From Bugula neritina (Eukaryota > Bryozoa > Gymnolaemata > Cheilostomatida > Bugulidae), in contig OZ037765.1 in NCBI GenBank assembly GCA_964035545.1, positions 3,095,001 to 3,159,000 on the forward strand: DNA of 64,000 nucleotides, in the 5' to 3' direction. The notes under the pieces were generated by a model. That model was not told where the DNA came from and did not search any database. It saw only the letters and a program-made list of their open reading frames with translations. The translations under genes were made by a program, and so were the position numbers. Below, piece after piece: positions 1 to 17,800 of this stretch; position 1 is the first letter of the stretch; every line of letters begins with the position of its first letter.

Positions 1-90
1 AGTGAACTATAATTATAGTAACTTGAAAAACAGATGATTGAAAGCAAAATGTTTAAAATTCGCCTGTTGTGCCACTCCCTTGTTACCCGT

Positions 91-266
91 GGCACAGCTG
101 CGGCACAGCTGCGGCACAGCTGCGGCACAGCTGCGGCACAGCTGCGGCACAGCTGCGGCACAGCTGCGGCACAGCTGCGGCACAGCTGCGGCACAGCTGC
201 GGCACAGCTGCGGCACAGCTGCGGCACAGCTGCGGCACAGCTGCGGCACAGTTGTAGCACAGCTAC
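91..266. repeat. 11-bp tandem repeat array with an E-box in every unit
   Basis: Fourteen perfect copies of GGCACAGCTGC run from 91 to 244, followed by two degenerate copies to 266. Each unit holds the palindromic E-box CAGCTG. The 11-bp period is close to one helical turn. The array ends about 305 bp upstream of the start codon of the first Ig-receptor gene. All frames stay open through it only because the unit lacks stop codons; there is no sign that it is coding. Confidence 0.95.
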
Positions 267-570
267 AGTATGAAACAGCAAATATTAGTATTCCACAGAA
301 ATTTTTAATTATTAGTACTTAAGCAAACTCCCTACTATGAGTTAGTAATTTGTTTTGAATCACTAAGTTGTGATAGCATCTAGCAAACATTCATTCCCAA
401 ATGTACCTGTTAGCTTTTTACTACTTTGCAGGTAACCGCTTGATAATTTGTCCTTTATTTAATAGCTCTTGCTACTTTTTGATCACGTTGTTTTAGATTA
501 AGAGAAATGGAAGAAACAGTTACAGTCAGAAAACATTGCTAGCGTTTGACCAAAGGCTATTTACATCAAC

Positions 571-4753
<4,183 letters not shown>

Positions 4754-4816
4754 TTGCACATTTAAGTCATGTACTAATATTTGCTTGTGTAGTATGCAAA
4801 ATATTGAATTTAAAGA

Positions 4817-4822
4817 AATAAA
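4817..4822 (+). terminator. Polyadenylation signal of gene A
   Basis: AATAAA lies 64 nt after the gene A stop codon. A second AATAAA follows at 4935-4940. Confidence 0.6.
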
Positions 4823-5595
4823 ACAGTTGCTAGTGTTATATCATGAAATTTTGAATTTCAATATCATTAATAATTATTGGCTGCGGTCTCTTAGGCTTGG
4901 TCATGTGACGCAATTACTATGGTAATGATAGCACAATAAAGAGGAAAATTCCAAGAATTGTCTTGTATATAACTTCTGAAATATTGCATTGCCTTGCATT
5001 GTTTGGACAACAAGCTAACACTACCAAGTTATATGCTATGCAGATCGATGCTTGACTTAACTCTACTCATAAATTGATCTACATATAAGCGGTTCTTGGA
5101 TTGATATTTCACTTTGGATGCATTGTAAGTCACTATGTAGTCAGCTTGAAGTAAGTGAATAAAATTTTTAATATTTATTAAATATTATAATTAGCCCATA
5201 AAATAAAAAATTGTTGAAAAATGTAAAAAATGCTTTCAAACAATGTTTTGCTAACTAGCTATTCATCATAACACAACTACTGGCAAGTATTTTAACAATA
5301 ATAATTATATTAATAGTTTCATTGCTCCAATATATTATTCTAATTTATTTATCCATTTATTTATTGCTTTTATAATAAATGATAAAAAAAGCAGCTCAGC
5401 TTTTTCTATTTGGAAGCAAATGCTCATTTCAAAAGCTATACTATTATAAGCCTTATATATGTAGGAGACATTGGCTATAAAAGCAAAATACAAAGCGGTC
5501 CTAATTTGATTCAAACTGTTTTATTAGACTGAGGACAAAATTATGTACTCTAACAAGATAAAATAAAATGGAAAAATACACAAACATCCAACAAC
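4823..5595. other. Intergenic, genes A to B
   Basis: AT-rich sequence between two tandem plus-strand Ig-receptor genes. I see no coding exon with usable splice sites. The promoter of gene B must lie here, but no clear core element stands out. Confidence 0.6.
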
Positions 5596-7220
5596 ATGGC
5601 TTCTTCTAAGTTAATATCTGAACGTTGGAACAACCTGATAATGCACAGCTTTTCTTCATGCATGACATTAGTATTGTTGTGCTGGGTTGAGTGGGGTGAG
5701 TAATATTAATTTTTATACAATTAATTGCATCCTTTTATTACTACTTATTATTATTTTATTGTTTCAAAATATTAAAAAATTTGGGACTCTTGTGGCTTCT
5801 AAAATATTAGTGCGCTTTACAGTTATAGTTAAATCTATAATGTAATATGACATCTACTTATGGAAACTATACACCAGCTATAATGCGAGTTTGGAAAGCT
5901 TGTTGAATAATTAGAGCTATACTTATATTATCATAGCTATGTTAGCTACACTATGTTTTATACATGCAATATATTATGGTTTTAGCTACTACAAAATAGC
6001 TAACTGTTTAGACTGTTATATAAACCCAGCATTTACTTCGATGTATTCACTTTTTCTCTAAAAGTTTGCTCTTTTTTTCAGACTGCGATAATAAACATGC
6101 ATATAATAAAACGCAACAGTTATCTTGCATTATTTTTCCTAATAAAAATTACATTACGCTTTGGTTATATTATTAATAATATTAAAATTTGATTTTACAG
6201 TTTGTTAGCAGTTGTCTACCCATATATCGAAAATGAACATAAGCAGACAACTCCCAACAATGAAGTGAAATTAAATTGTCTTTTAGGAAGTGCTGAAGTT
6301 CTTTCCTCATCAATAACGGTGTATGACAGCAGCTCCAATAGTCCCCTTTCTTCACCTGCACTTGTAGCGCAAAACACGAATATCGATATACAATGTAGAG
6401 CTACCTTTTCTCAGGATACTATTGGTCGATCATGGTCCAATCAAATGCACTATAAGATAGGATTGACAGTTGACTTTCCAGTGGTAAGTTGTATTCTTTT
6501 GGTAAATGCAATTCATACAACAGACGAATTTCAGTCTCTTGCAGTGTTAACTTCATGTGAAAAAATTATAAGAAATTTTTACTCAAAACTAAAAGTTGCA
6601 TATTTCTGCAGTCTCTAACTCATCACAAAATTGTATTATTATATAAAAACAAGAAAAATCATAAATTATGATTTATGCATGAGACATTTACCAGTTGGTA
6701 GTTGAAATATCATGTAAAATTGACATAATTGGCTAAGAACAAGTATTTGTTCTAGTTATATTATAGCATATCATGAACTGATTTGAAAAAAGTCATTAGA
6801 ATTATATTATTATACAATTTTAGACAAATTGTTCTGGTAGCCATGATGACGACATGAAGGTGAAACATGAATCAGACTATAACTACATTCTACCCTATGG
6901 ACTGACGTGTGGCTATAACAGAATGACAGCAAAGCTCAAGGTCACGGCATCACCTTCATCAGAAGTTAGATGTTTGTGGAGTCTCGACAACACTAACTAC
7001 ACATTTGAGGACTTTGTAACTATTCTGACGTATAATAGTAAGTGTTTCAGTTACATATATAATATTACACTGTGTAACTGTAACTTATAGAATAATATTA
7101 AGTATATTACAATCGATTATAAACATCTGGTATTAAACATACATTTCATTTTGTCTTGAATAACTTTTAAAATATTATATTAATTAAATTATTATTTATA
7201 TCGCCACTGGGGTGTATACT

Positions 7221-7296
<76 letters not shown>

Positions 7297-7833
7297 CTGC
7301 CACAAATATTTTCATTTTATTGCAGAAATCCAAACCTATTCCACGTCAACCAGCAACTTTGTTGAACGTAAGCAGAAATAATTCATTTAAATTTTTAATT
7401 ACTCTTAAAATAGTATAGTTAAAACATATATGGTATAATATATTTATGATATAATGTTATAGATGATATACTTCTGGAAAAACAATTTTTAGGAAAATTT
7501 TTCTATTTTGTAGTATTAATTGCGGACTCACATTTCAGGCTTATTTTCTGCAGGCTTAATGTGAATTTTATATATGAAGTGAAAATCGGTGAAATGACCA
7601 ATAGCTACGCTCAAATATAAAATACATGCTACGTTGAAAAATAAATTTTAGCATAGTTTCTGTTTTTGGAGGAAGAGCGGAGAGTGACAGGCCCCGTAAT
7701 AAGCACGTGGGCTTTCATCATGGTGGTGGTAGCAGTGGTATCTGTGGCCAGCTTGGTTGGGCTCATCATTTGGATTACAAGTTATGAATCAACAGCCAAA
7801 TCGATGCCTCTAAATAGTCAGCTGATTGAGTAA
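5596..7833 (+). CDS. Short Ig-type membrane receptor, gene B (5 exons)
   Basis: Exons: 5596-5695, 6287-6483, 6824-7037, 7326-7367, 7676-7833. The product is 236 residues. The start MASSKLIS and hydrophobic MTLVLLCW give a signal peptide (about 1-33). Exon 2 (197 nt) matches exon 2 of gene A in size, phase and pattern (SSSITVYD, IDIQCRATFSQ). Exon 3 (214 nt) has the same C...C...C-L-W layout. It then jumps, through a 42-nt micro-exon, straight to a membrane exon (about 196-218) and an 18-residue tail. The two Ig modules encoded by exons 4-6 of gene A are absent. The acceptor of the last exon is uncertain: 7676 and 7691 are both in frame. It is a paralogue of gene A and could be a decoy or co-receptor form; the function is not known. 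Confidence 0.75.
7221..7291. repeat. TG/TA microsatellite
   Basis: About 10 nt of TG repeats followed by about 60 nt of TA repeats, in the intron just upstream of the 42-nt exon of gene B. Confidence 0.95.
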
Positions 7834-8126
7834 TGAGTCACCCTTTGTACTCAACTATACTAACACTTATACTATAACAACTGTATACATTCAACTGTAG
7901 CAGCTGTATAGCCTACTATATACTATTATAGTAACTGTATACTATAGTAACTGTATACTATACACTATATAGTGACAGCATTGTACTATAATATTTTACT
8001 ACTAATCACACCAGCAACTCTACTACTCAATATACTAGCAACTATACAAACAATAGCTTTTACTCTACAAAAGTTAAAGTTGTTGACAGCATATTTCGTT
8101 AAAAAATTATAATCAGCCAAGTGTAA

Positions 8127-8132
8127 AATAAA
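8127..8132 (+). terminator. Possible polyadenylation signal of gene B
   Basis: AATAAA about 295 nt downstream of the gene B stop codon. It is one of several A/T-rich candidates. Confidence 0.4.
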
Positions 8133-8877
8133 ATTTTCCTCACCCACACTAAGAGTTATGTTTTCATATCCAATATTGAGTTATTATCACCACAAATGAG
8201 TGGTTTTAAGCTTCTTAATTGAAAAGAAAAGTTTATTGAAACTTTAGACACAATTTTATTTTTTAAGTATAAATAATGAATCAAGAGTGAGCAAGAAATT
8301 TATTGATTAACTTTTTACAAGTGTACAAAATAGGAACTAAAGGTGAAAATTACTCTAATATTTACGATTCAAAACCAGAAAAGGTGAATCAGTCTATCAA
8401 AAAGTTTAATCAATGCAACTATGATTATTGGGGAAAAAGAATACTAGTTCTGAAAATTGTGAAAAAATTAAAATATTACTAAGCAAAATACCAAACTGAT
8501 TTAGAGCTACTAAAAGGTACAATGTAAGACCAGTTACTTGTTCATCACAATGTGAGTAAACAATGCCATTGATTACAAACACTATTTTCTAGAAAATCAT
8601 TACTTCAAGCTTAGCACCAAATTACTAGAAATCAAAGAGTTTAATGATTGACCAAGAGAGCACAACACCTAATTAATGACACGCTGCTTAAATAATAGCA
8701 TAGCATAATAATAATATACAATAATAAAATATTTCTACTTAAGTACAAGATATATGCATAGTATATAACTACAAGAACTGAAAGGTGAACTCTGACAGAA
8801 GAAATGGGAGATCAATTTACAACGATGGACACGAGTTTTGAGGCGATGAGTTCATGAGCAATACTGTAGTAGGGGCG

Positions 8878-11800
8878 TTAACAAGGCGCCCCGTATCGCC
8901 TATCATAAGACTCAGTGCCATAGTCTCTGTAGTCCTGAGTGTTATAATAGCCTGGGGGTCCATTCTCCATGGGCAGGGTGGAGTCAAACGCCTCATTCAT
9001 CTCATCCATACTGTACTGTATGGGCTTTCTACTCCTGGGCTTATCATCAATAGCATCAGCATAGTCCTCTACGTGCTGGGACTGCAAAATAATAACAACT
9101 TAAACAATATAATAAATTATTATAGTATAAAATATTGCAATATGCATTCTAGTTGTGTACATAGTTTATGGCTAACAGTAACACCTTAAACCATCTTAAA
9201 TAAGAGACACTAATTACTTTATATCAGAAAATGTCTTGGTCAACTGTTGGTAGCATTTCTTAAAAATAACAGAATTTATAACAAATTCACTTTTCATAGG
9301 AAATAAGCAAAGCAATCCTCTTCATAATATATATAATACATTACGGGGTTGGATGCGAAACAAAATGCATGCATACTTTGGAGTTGTCTATTTTTTGTTA
9401 ACCAGAAATATTAGGGAAACAAATCCCAATAAACTATTCATTGTGTATATTTTTAGCACTGGGAGTTGGGTTGCCCACTAGAATTATATTCGATGGGAGC
9501 TAGTCCTTTGAAACATTCACTAAACAATCAGTTGAGATTAGAATATATAATAAACTTTGGAAAATTGAACTACGCATTAGTTGGAATAAAGGAAGACCAC
9601 ATTTCTGTCATAGTGGTAGCAGCGCATAATTTTGTGGTTGGTTAGATGAGAAATGGGAAGTGCTATAGAAAGCAACTAACAGGGAGTGTAATGTTTGCAT
9701 AATCTACTTATTTTAATGTGTTCCCCAAATGCATTAGCATTCATTCTAAAAATAGATTTAATTGTGGGGTAGCCTAGCTCATCTGTGGATTGTATTATTC
9801 AACAGGAAGCTATGGATTGAGAATGTCAATAATACAGTCAAATTACCAATTCATGTTCACAAAATACCTCTCTATACTTCAAGAAATAAACTTGTCCAAA
9901 CTAACATGAAATGTTGGTTGTTTTGCTGCAAATAAAAGCAGTGGTAGGAATTGTAAAGATTTGTGTCACATTCTTTCTAACAGGTAAAAGAATGCCACCT
10001 TATAGCGCAGGGTTCAGTTTAACAGAAATTAAGAACTGCTTTCCCTTTATATTTCGCAGTTGTGGGTTAGCTAACTGGTTTCACTTGGTAATGTATGGCT
10101 ACGCTCGGGTTCTTAGAGCTGTATACAAGAAACATTCCCTCTCAGTGTGTTAAGACTTCATAACTTTTGCTTTTTTCTATTCAACTAGTATGATGGCTTT
10201 CTTAAAAGGGAAAGCGATTTTTCATAATTTGCCAAAATTGTCGGCTAGAATAAAATTAGGGTTTTTCGAGAAACTTATTTATAAATTCAAACATCTTCAA
10301 GTGATAAAAATTCCTGTTTGAACTAAAATTCCATCTTCAAAAATCCGGTTGGAGGTTAAAGAAGCAAATTTCACAACTTATAATAACTGTTGCCGCAAAA
10401 ACACGTGTTTTACTTTATAACACATGATTCACAAAGATGATGAAAACAATTAAAAGTATATAAAATAATGATTTGCTGTAAAATCATTCCATTGGCATCC
10501 TGAGAAGCTGACATTTGACCTCTACAAAGTCCGGCATCACTAATCAATAAAATGATCTAACACATCATTAACTGCTGGCTAAATGCAGTATGTTATTAGG
10601 ATAAATTACGTATATTTTAAATTCAAGTATGCCTAAGTGCTACACCATCTTGGTAGAAGGAAACATCAAAGTACAACTAAAAAGTTAGCCAATAAAATCA
10701 TGCTGGCTAAAATATCAAACAGTGGTTCTAAAGCATGTAACTACAGCTGTTGCAAGAATTCTCTAGAAGATCTGCCCGTATTTTTTCTCAAATATGTACA
10801 AATATAGCAGAAATTTCCTTGTAGATGAGAATTTCCTTTAGCTTTACTTGAGGCATCACTATACTATATACTATACTACAGACTATCAGCAAGCTGGGGG
10901 AGAGAATAATGAATATTTGTGGCTGGATCTGACATCACCAATGACCTTTAATGACCTTTTCATATTCTGCAAACATATCCCTTACAAGGCAAAACTAAAA
11001 TGTTCCTACGAAATATTATGTCCAAATTGTAATGATTTTAGTGACTTAATTTGGAGTTGTCTGTACAGTAAACAGGAAGTAACAACCAGGAAAACCATCC
11101 TAATATTATGACTCAGACCCCATGACCAACAGGATGTTGAAAACGACGGCTAAAAATTTCTGCAGCTGCGTTACATTTAGCAATTTTATGAAATGTTTAG
11201 TAATGAGAGATTCTTGTTACTGAATTAGATAAAATGTCAACTTTGGACTCATTTTAAAATAATTGAAAAAGTTGACTGAAGCAAATGATTAAAAACAGTT
11301 GGCTGATACAGAAATTAAACGCAGCCATAGACCAACAGTGCATAGGTTTGAGTATAGGAAAGTATATAAGAATATGTGAAAAGTAGCAGTCAAGTTTTTA
11401 TACTAACATAGAGTATGTAGGTATGCTTGGGTTTATACTCCAGTCATCAGTTCAAAGGTTAATCTCGTATTTTGACAATTACTGCCAAGAATGTGATAGT
11501 AGAATGTGAGAGCCACTCTATTGGGATAATAACTAAATAAGGGGCTAAAGTTGGCTCTACGCCAGTGGGACACAGGGTTGAGAATAAAACTTGATGTCTT
11601 CAAGCCAAGTGAGGCATCTGGTAGGAGATCTTATCTCAAATGAGTGAGATATCATTGCATAAGTTTCAAAATAATTGTGTAAAATTAGAAAGTTTTTAAA
11701 GTCAAAAATTTGAGTTGCACAACATTAAAAAAGAATATTACAAATCAGTATTTCAAGAGATACAGAATCAGTAAGTAGTAAGTTGAGTGTTTCAACAGTC

Positions 11801-14800
11801 GGCAGCCTCTGTCACTGCCGGATATGACTGACTCAGAATAACACAAGCACACTTCACAGTCAAAAGTCATCAAGATTGAGAAAGCTCTCAGTACCCCAGT
11901 GTTCCACATAGTTATCAGAAAACTAAAAAATGATACTGCAGCCACCCCCCCCCCCCCTAACCTGGTCAATCTCCAAACCCGTACAGGCATAATGAGTGAC
12001 CACATTGTGAGTGTTTCAATGGCAGCATAACCACTTATTAGAGGCTGTGTTTTGGTCAAATGGCTCAAATTACTCATATAAATTAACCAGCAAGTAACTG
12101 CTACAAAGCAAGCTTGGTCAATAATGCAGACTAGCTGAAACAGTCCAACTTGTTAACTAACTATAGATAATCTTAACATTGTTTTCTGATATCCATTGAA
12201 ATATGTATTTTACCACAGAGGCTATGAAATAAAACATTATTTATTGCAAACACCATGTTATTGCGGTCCTTTACTTATGGGTAGAATTTAGCAGCATGCA
12301 GTATAACCTTTATGAGTAAGTGAATGGTAGTCATAAAGAGAAAGTAGTAGGAGCTGCACGATGCTATGTGGCTACAAATGTTGCCGAGTGATTCAAATTA
12401 ACTCTATTTATTAACATTGGCAATAGGTAAGCTAATGTAATCAGTTTGCTTATGACTTTTATTAACCGATAAATGCTAGCAAATCAACTCTAAGATTACA
12501 GAATTAGCTGAATGATACGGCAGGCAGCCTTAACTCAACCCCCACTCCAAAGGCAAACTAATTTCAAAGTCACAATATCAACGTATATATGGCATTGAAG
12601 CAAGATATGCTCACTAAAGCTGAAACAACGTTGAATATTCAAAGTCAAAGATATATTTCGCCATTAGATAGTTTGAATTGTCCACACAGTATGTAGGTTA
12701 GGCTAAGGTTTTAGAATGTAGGAGGGCCAAAGGCTACATATCTGAGATTCTTTTGAACCGGAGATTGTAGTTATATTTAGAAGGGAAAGCTGCTATCAAT
12801 ATGTTGCTATAGCTGCATAGCAAGGCATGTTTGTACAGCAGATAGCTTAGTCGCTGTACCAAAACCTAACCTATATCAACTTTTTAAACCACTGCCAGAT
12901 ATACAGATGACTCATAGTCCAACGTAGGACAACACAATACAGGGGAGATAACAAACAAATGACTATTTAGCATTACAAATCATAAATGGCCATTTCTTCA
13001 AAAACCTGCGCTGGGTTTACACTCATTCAAGTTCATATTTTCAAATAAAGTTTTAAACAATAAGCAGACTTATTAGAAAGTCCCAACTAGAAATAATTTT
13101 GAAAATGTTGCGTAATGATCTAAAAGCACTGGATAGTGTTTTACTTCAACTAACTAAAACAGATGGGAAATGTTTAAAAATATTATATAATTATAAATAT
13201 AAAATATTATAAAAAAATAGTGGTACATTGAATATGCTTAGTAAACGTTGATTGAGTTTATAAATTCTCGCCCAAATCTTCTCCTAGCAAATTATACAGA
13301 GTAACTCACTCACTATGAATACAGTATTCAAATACACACAATAGAGCATCGGGGAAGGACTTAATAGCAGTGGCTAAGCTATCTAAACTTCATAACTGTA
13401 CAAAGGATTCTATTCTAGTTGAATTAAATGTTGTATAACTGCTCACTTAACAAAAAACTATTTCCAACTTAAACCCAGACATGATGAAAATTAAGTTAAA
13501 GGAATCAGTAAGCTGGGGCAAAGATTCAAGTGATTGTATGATCAATTCTTGGCATACAAGAATATTGATGACTTAACCAGGTATAATCTGTATTATCTGA
13601 AGTGTGCTTCAACTGTCAACAGGTAAAATTATGGCTATAAAACTCTCATGATGTTGTATAATACAGACAGTATTATTAGTCTGACAGATTGAGATAGCTT
13701 AGGTTGTAAACACTTCATATTCATTTTGAATCAGAAATTCACCTTTATCAGTTTCTAATATGTTAAATACAAGGCGTGCTTTAAAAATTCTCACACATTT
13801 ATTTATTTACAGTCTTCAAAATTAGCTTCCAAACAACAGAACATAAATTCAAGATAAGAAGTAAAGTAAAGCCATAATTTCACATAATACCATTAGTGAG
13901 GTTTATAAAAGTGTGTTTTGGTTTCTGAGAGTGTAACTGGTATTTGTTATGACTTCTGAGAGTGAGTAATGTTTGATTGTTCTGGTTTGGCAAGGGTGCA
14001 GTGTTGTTCAACTACCATGATTTAGAAGATTCAGGAGAAATAGTAAAAGGTAAGAAGAAACACCCTGGTGGATATTGCACTCACAAAATATTTGGATATT
14101 AAAAACTCCCAACAAAAACTTCAACAAATGAAAAATATACTTCTGAAATATTCAAAAAAAGTGTTATTTTATTCATATTTCGGTTAGCGTTGGAAGTTGA
14201 ACTCCTATAAAATATCTTCGAGAGCTTTATACACTGAAATCTACTGACTCAACTATGTATAGGCATCAGTGGGCTGATTTCATAGTTTAACCTTTTAACT
14301 CGATTTCAAACAGATATGTTGAAACTTTGCAATAGATATTAAATTAATACTCAGCCTAGTTCAAAGTGTAAATTAACCATCATAATGGAAAACTTTCTTT
14401 TAATCTACTAGTAAAATGAGAATCAGCTGTGGTCTAGTGGATAGAGTGCTGACAGTGAGTGATGCCTACAGTCTACAGTCTACACCTTATACAGGTATAT
14501 AGCATCATTCTAGAAGCAGCTCCAAGTTGGGGGTAAAGGACAATTTTAGCTTGGGGGTCTCAAGTTTAGAAATAGGTTCTTAACTGCAAAACCTGAGACC
14601 CTCAAACTAGAACCATCATTCACCTCCAACTCAGAGCTGCTTCTAGAACAATTCTTAGTGCCGCAGTCAACATTGCCAAAGCTCCCATGATATGTTACAA
14701 CAGCTCTACCCCCCCCCCCCACCACAATCTGTTTAAATATTGCTCACCATCAAACAGTGGCGAGTATCAAATATTAATGGAGGAAACCAGCAACACTGCT

Positions 14801-17800
14801 AGCGTATTACTCAGCCTAACAACTATTGCCTCACCCAGAGCAAACAGGCAAACATACAGAGTAAATATAAAACTGAAGTCAAGTACTTGAGTTGATATGC
14901 TATCACTTCCCCTCTTTCAGTTAGTCATGTGATAAGCAGTTGACAAGCTGGACTGCTTCCCATGCAATAATATAAGTACAATTATTGTACCAGAAATATT
15001 ATAAAATTAATTCTAATTGTTGAGGAAAAGGGAAAACTGAGACTGAAAATAAAAGATATTTGTCAAAAAATGAGTTACTAAATGTTGTGTTGAAATTCTG
15101 GACTGAATTAGAGCAAAGTAGTTTCAGTATGTCATCTGACGTGTAAACTTGATAATTGAATGTCAACTGTATGTGCAGTGCCAATTTCATCTTCCATTTG
15201 GGCTAACTTTTACTTTAACAATAAATTCGGAGTTGGGCAACTCTTTTGCAGGAAATTAAACTACTGTTTTCAGGCGAAAGGAAAGCACAAATAAAACGAG
15301 ACACATTAGGAGATAAATATTAGAATACACTTACATATCTGTAGTCAGGGTTGCTAAGTGTAGATATATTTGGTTGGTCAGCTTTGTAGTTGTTCCTAAT
15401 AATATCTGGCTGGGCGCCTGGCGAATAGTCCCTGAAAATATAAATTATAAACTAGAAATGTGGCTAACATTGCAGACCTGACTAGTAGTAGTATGAACTA
15501 GTAACACTACTACTTCTCTCTCTCACAGTGCATGTTTGTTTATTCTTGATGTGACAGCGCCATATCACACAGACTCTGGCAGCAATTCGACCTAATTAAC
15601 TTCTCATACTCTCACTGACAGCTGCTATCAACATCTTAAAGGTAAGAGTGAACAAAGAGGGGCCACAGGCAGAAATAAAGTCCAATTTCAAGCAGTCATC
15701 ATCAAATAGAAGCTGGTTAGTAGGGTTTGGGCCTTTGTGTAGCATTTAATTAGGGCCCTTGACAGCATTGGGCTAATTACAGTGTATCGCGTGAGGAATG
15801 CATGAAACTAACTCTTTCCCAGTCATTAGAGCTACAAGCTCTAATACTGTAGGCTATCTACACACACAATCAATCTGCTCTCTGTATTGACCCGAAGGTA
15901 AGCCAGTGAATGACACAGATGGTATCAAAGCTTGCTTATGTGTGGATCTTACAAAATTTGAAGAAATGCCCAATACACAGAAATAGAGTTAGAGATAGCA
16001 GGCTGTTGACTAATGTTTGTTTTTGTGTTTCACACTGATGGTTGTTTTTAACTAAAGAAAAGTTATCAGAAGAGCAATGACTCATTCTACCATGAATGTG
16101 GACTGTTGGAAATGGCTGGCGGAAATGAAGCCAACACAACATTACCAAGTGTAGCAGAAATTCAATATTGAAAACTTTAAAAGGGTTGCGTATTAGTAAG
16201 AGAAGGGCTTGTACAATTCTTGAAATGAGAAGCATGTAAAAAATAAAACAACTTCTTTGTCTGTTTAAAAATACCAAAATGTTGGTAATTGCATTTTAGG
16301 AAGAACTACGATCACCTTATATTGATTATTGATTACAGATATAATACATGGTGGAGTAATGGAGAAGCACTTAAATGCGTTTGAGTCATGCAAACAGAAT
16401 AATGTTGTGATAATGATACGAACACCACCTCTAATTGATCCATTTATTCATAGAAGGCAGCTGGTGACTATACCTGTATTATTCTTATTGTTTATCTTAC
16501 AGCTAAGCAATCAACTATCAATGGATACGAATTGATTTTCCTATAAATTATCAAGCAAAACATTCAGTCATACCTAATGACACGAAGTAAGACTACCGCC
16601 TTAGTGCTAGGCTTTAGTCTACCTAACATAATCTCTCTTCTATAATCTTTCAAGTTTAAAATATTTAAATTTTAACAACTAAAGTAGAAAATAATCTAGA
16701 CTACTTCACAATACATACTGAGCTAGATTACCAGCTAGTCTACCTGCTAAAGCAATACTTAGTATTATATAATAACAAAGAACTTAATATAAAATCTATA
16801 CACGCAAGCTGTTATAAATTACTGAGCCAGGGGTTCACTGTTTGAGTTATAATTAAGGTATTGCAGTAGTAAACTAGTCTAGTAGTTTTAACAATTGATA
16901 GTTGAAGGTGGGGACACAGCCGTCTGTTGTATATGGAAAGCCTTCACTGATTGGTTGATTCAGAGTTGGTGTTATTTTTATTCCGTTTCATAGAATGAAA
17001 TGTGCTACTCTGATGTTATACTGTTACTAATTGACATTTTATGAGACTAATCTAATGGTGAGGTAATTAAAAATAGATAAACATTACGATCTACTGAGTA
17101 TGAAGCACAGATAGATGATAAAATAAACATTACTTACGGTGATTTGTACCCACTGCTTCCATTATTCTTTTCTAAAAATGATAAAAGAATAAAAATAAGA
17201 GTATACCTAGAACTGACTAGTTTGAAAGACTACAAAAAGAGCACAGGCTAAACAGCTTTACTAAGGGACGTGAAACTGGCTGGCACGAAATATAGTTTCA
17301 AAACTAAAATCTCAACTTGATTATGTAAATAAATGGAATAGCTACTAACTTAGTCTTGGGACTGGTGCCATTGAACCATTGAGAAATAGATATTAGCCTA
17401 AGTTTCCTACATTATTTATTGGGGTTTAAATTTTAACATTAATATTGTCTTTAAAGAGTGAGAAATCAAACCACTACAGCTGATAGAAAGATATACAGAG
17501 GAAGTGGAGTGATAGTTCTTTTACCTGGGAGTACAGAAAGCACCAACAACAGAGAAGAGTATTTATAGCAACATATATAATATGTGACCAGGGCACAACA
17601 AACACAGCGACTATAGTTAGTGATGTCAATCAATGTGAATACAGAAGTGCTGGTGAACTAGTTAGAATTGACAGATAGCTGTTAGTTGCACACGTCTCCT
17701 AGTCAATTTAGCATTTTTTAATATTTTACTAGACAAGTTTTAGTTTCAATCTGTGATATCTAATGGCTATTACAATATTCATGTTTTTGTTCCAATGTAT

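Larger units (their letters stand above)
9082..15334. other. 6.2-kb intron of gene C
   Basis: AT-rich, without a convincing coding exon on either strand. It holds two poly-C runs and a foldback element described separately. Short open frames here lack splice partners or family resemblance. Confidence 0.6.

Noticed and set aside
13-322. Open frames on both strands through the 11-bp repeat
   Set aside because: They exist only because the repeat unit lacks stop codons; no start context, splice partner or family resemblance.
8878-9081. Classical ITIM or ITAM motifs in the gene C tail
   Set aside because: None of the 13 tyrosines is followed by L, I or V at +3; only NPxY and pYxN type sites are visible.
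8878-9189. 111-codon plus-strand frame at the gene C 3' end
   Set aside because: Antisense to the last exon of gene C, whose tyrosine-rich tail joins in phase with its neighbours.
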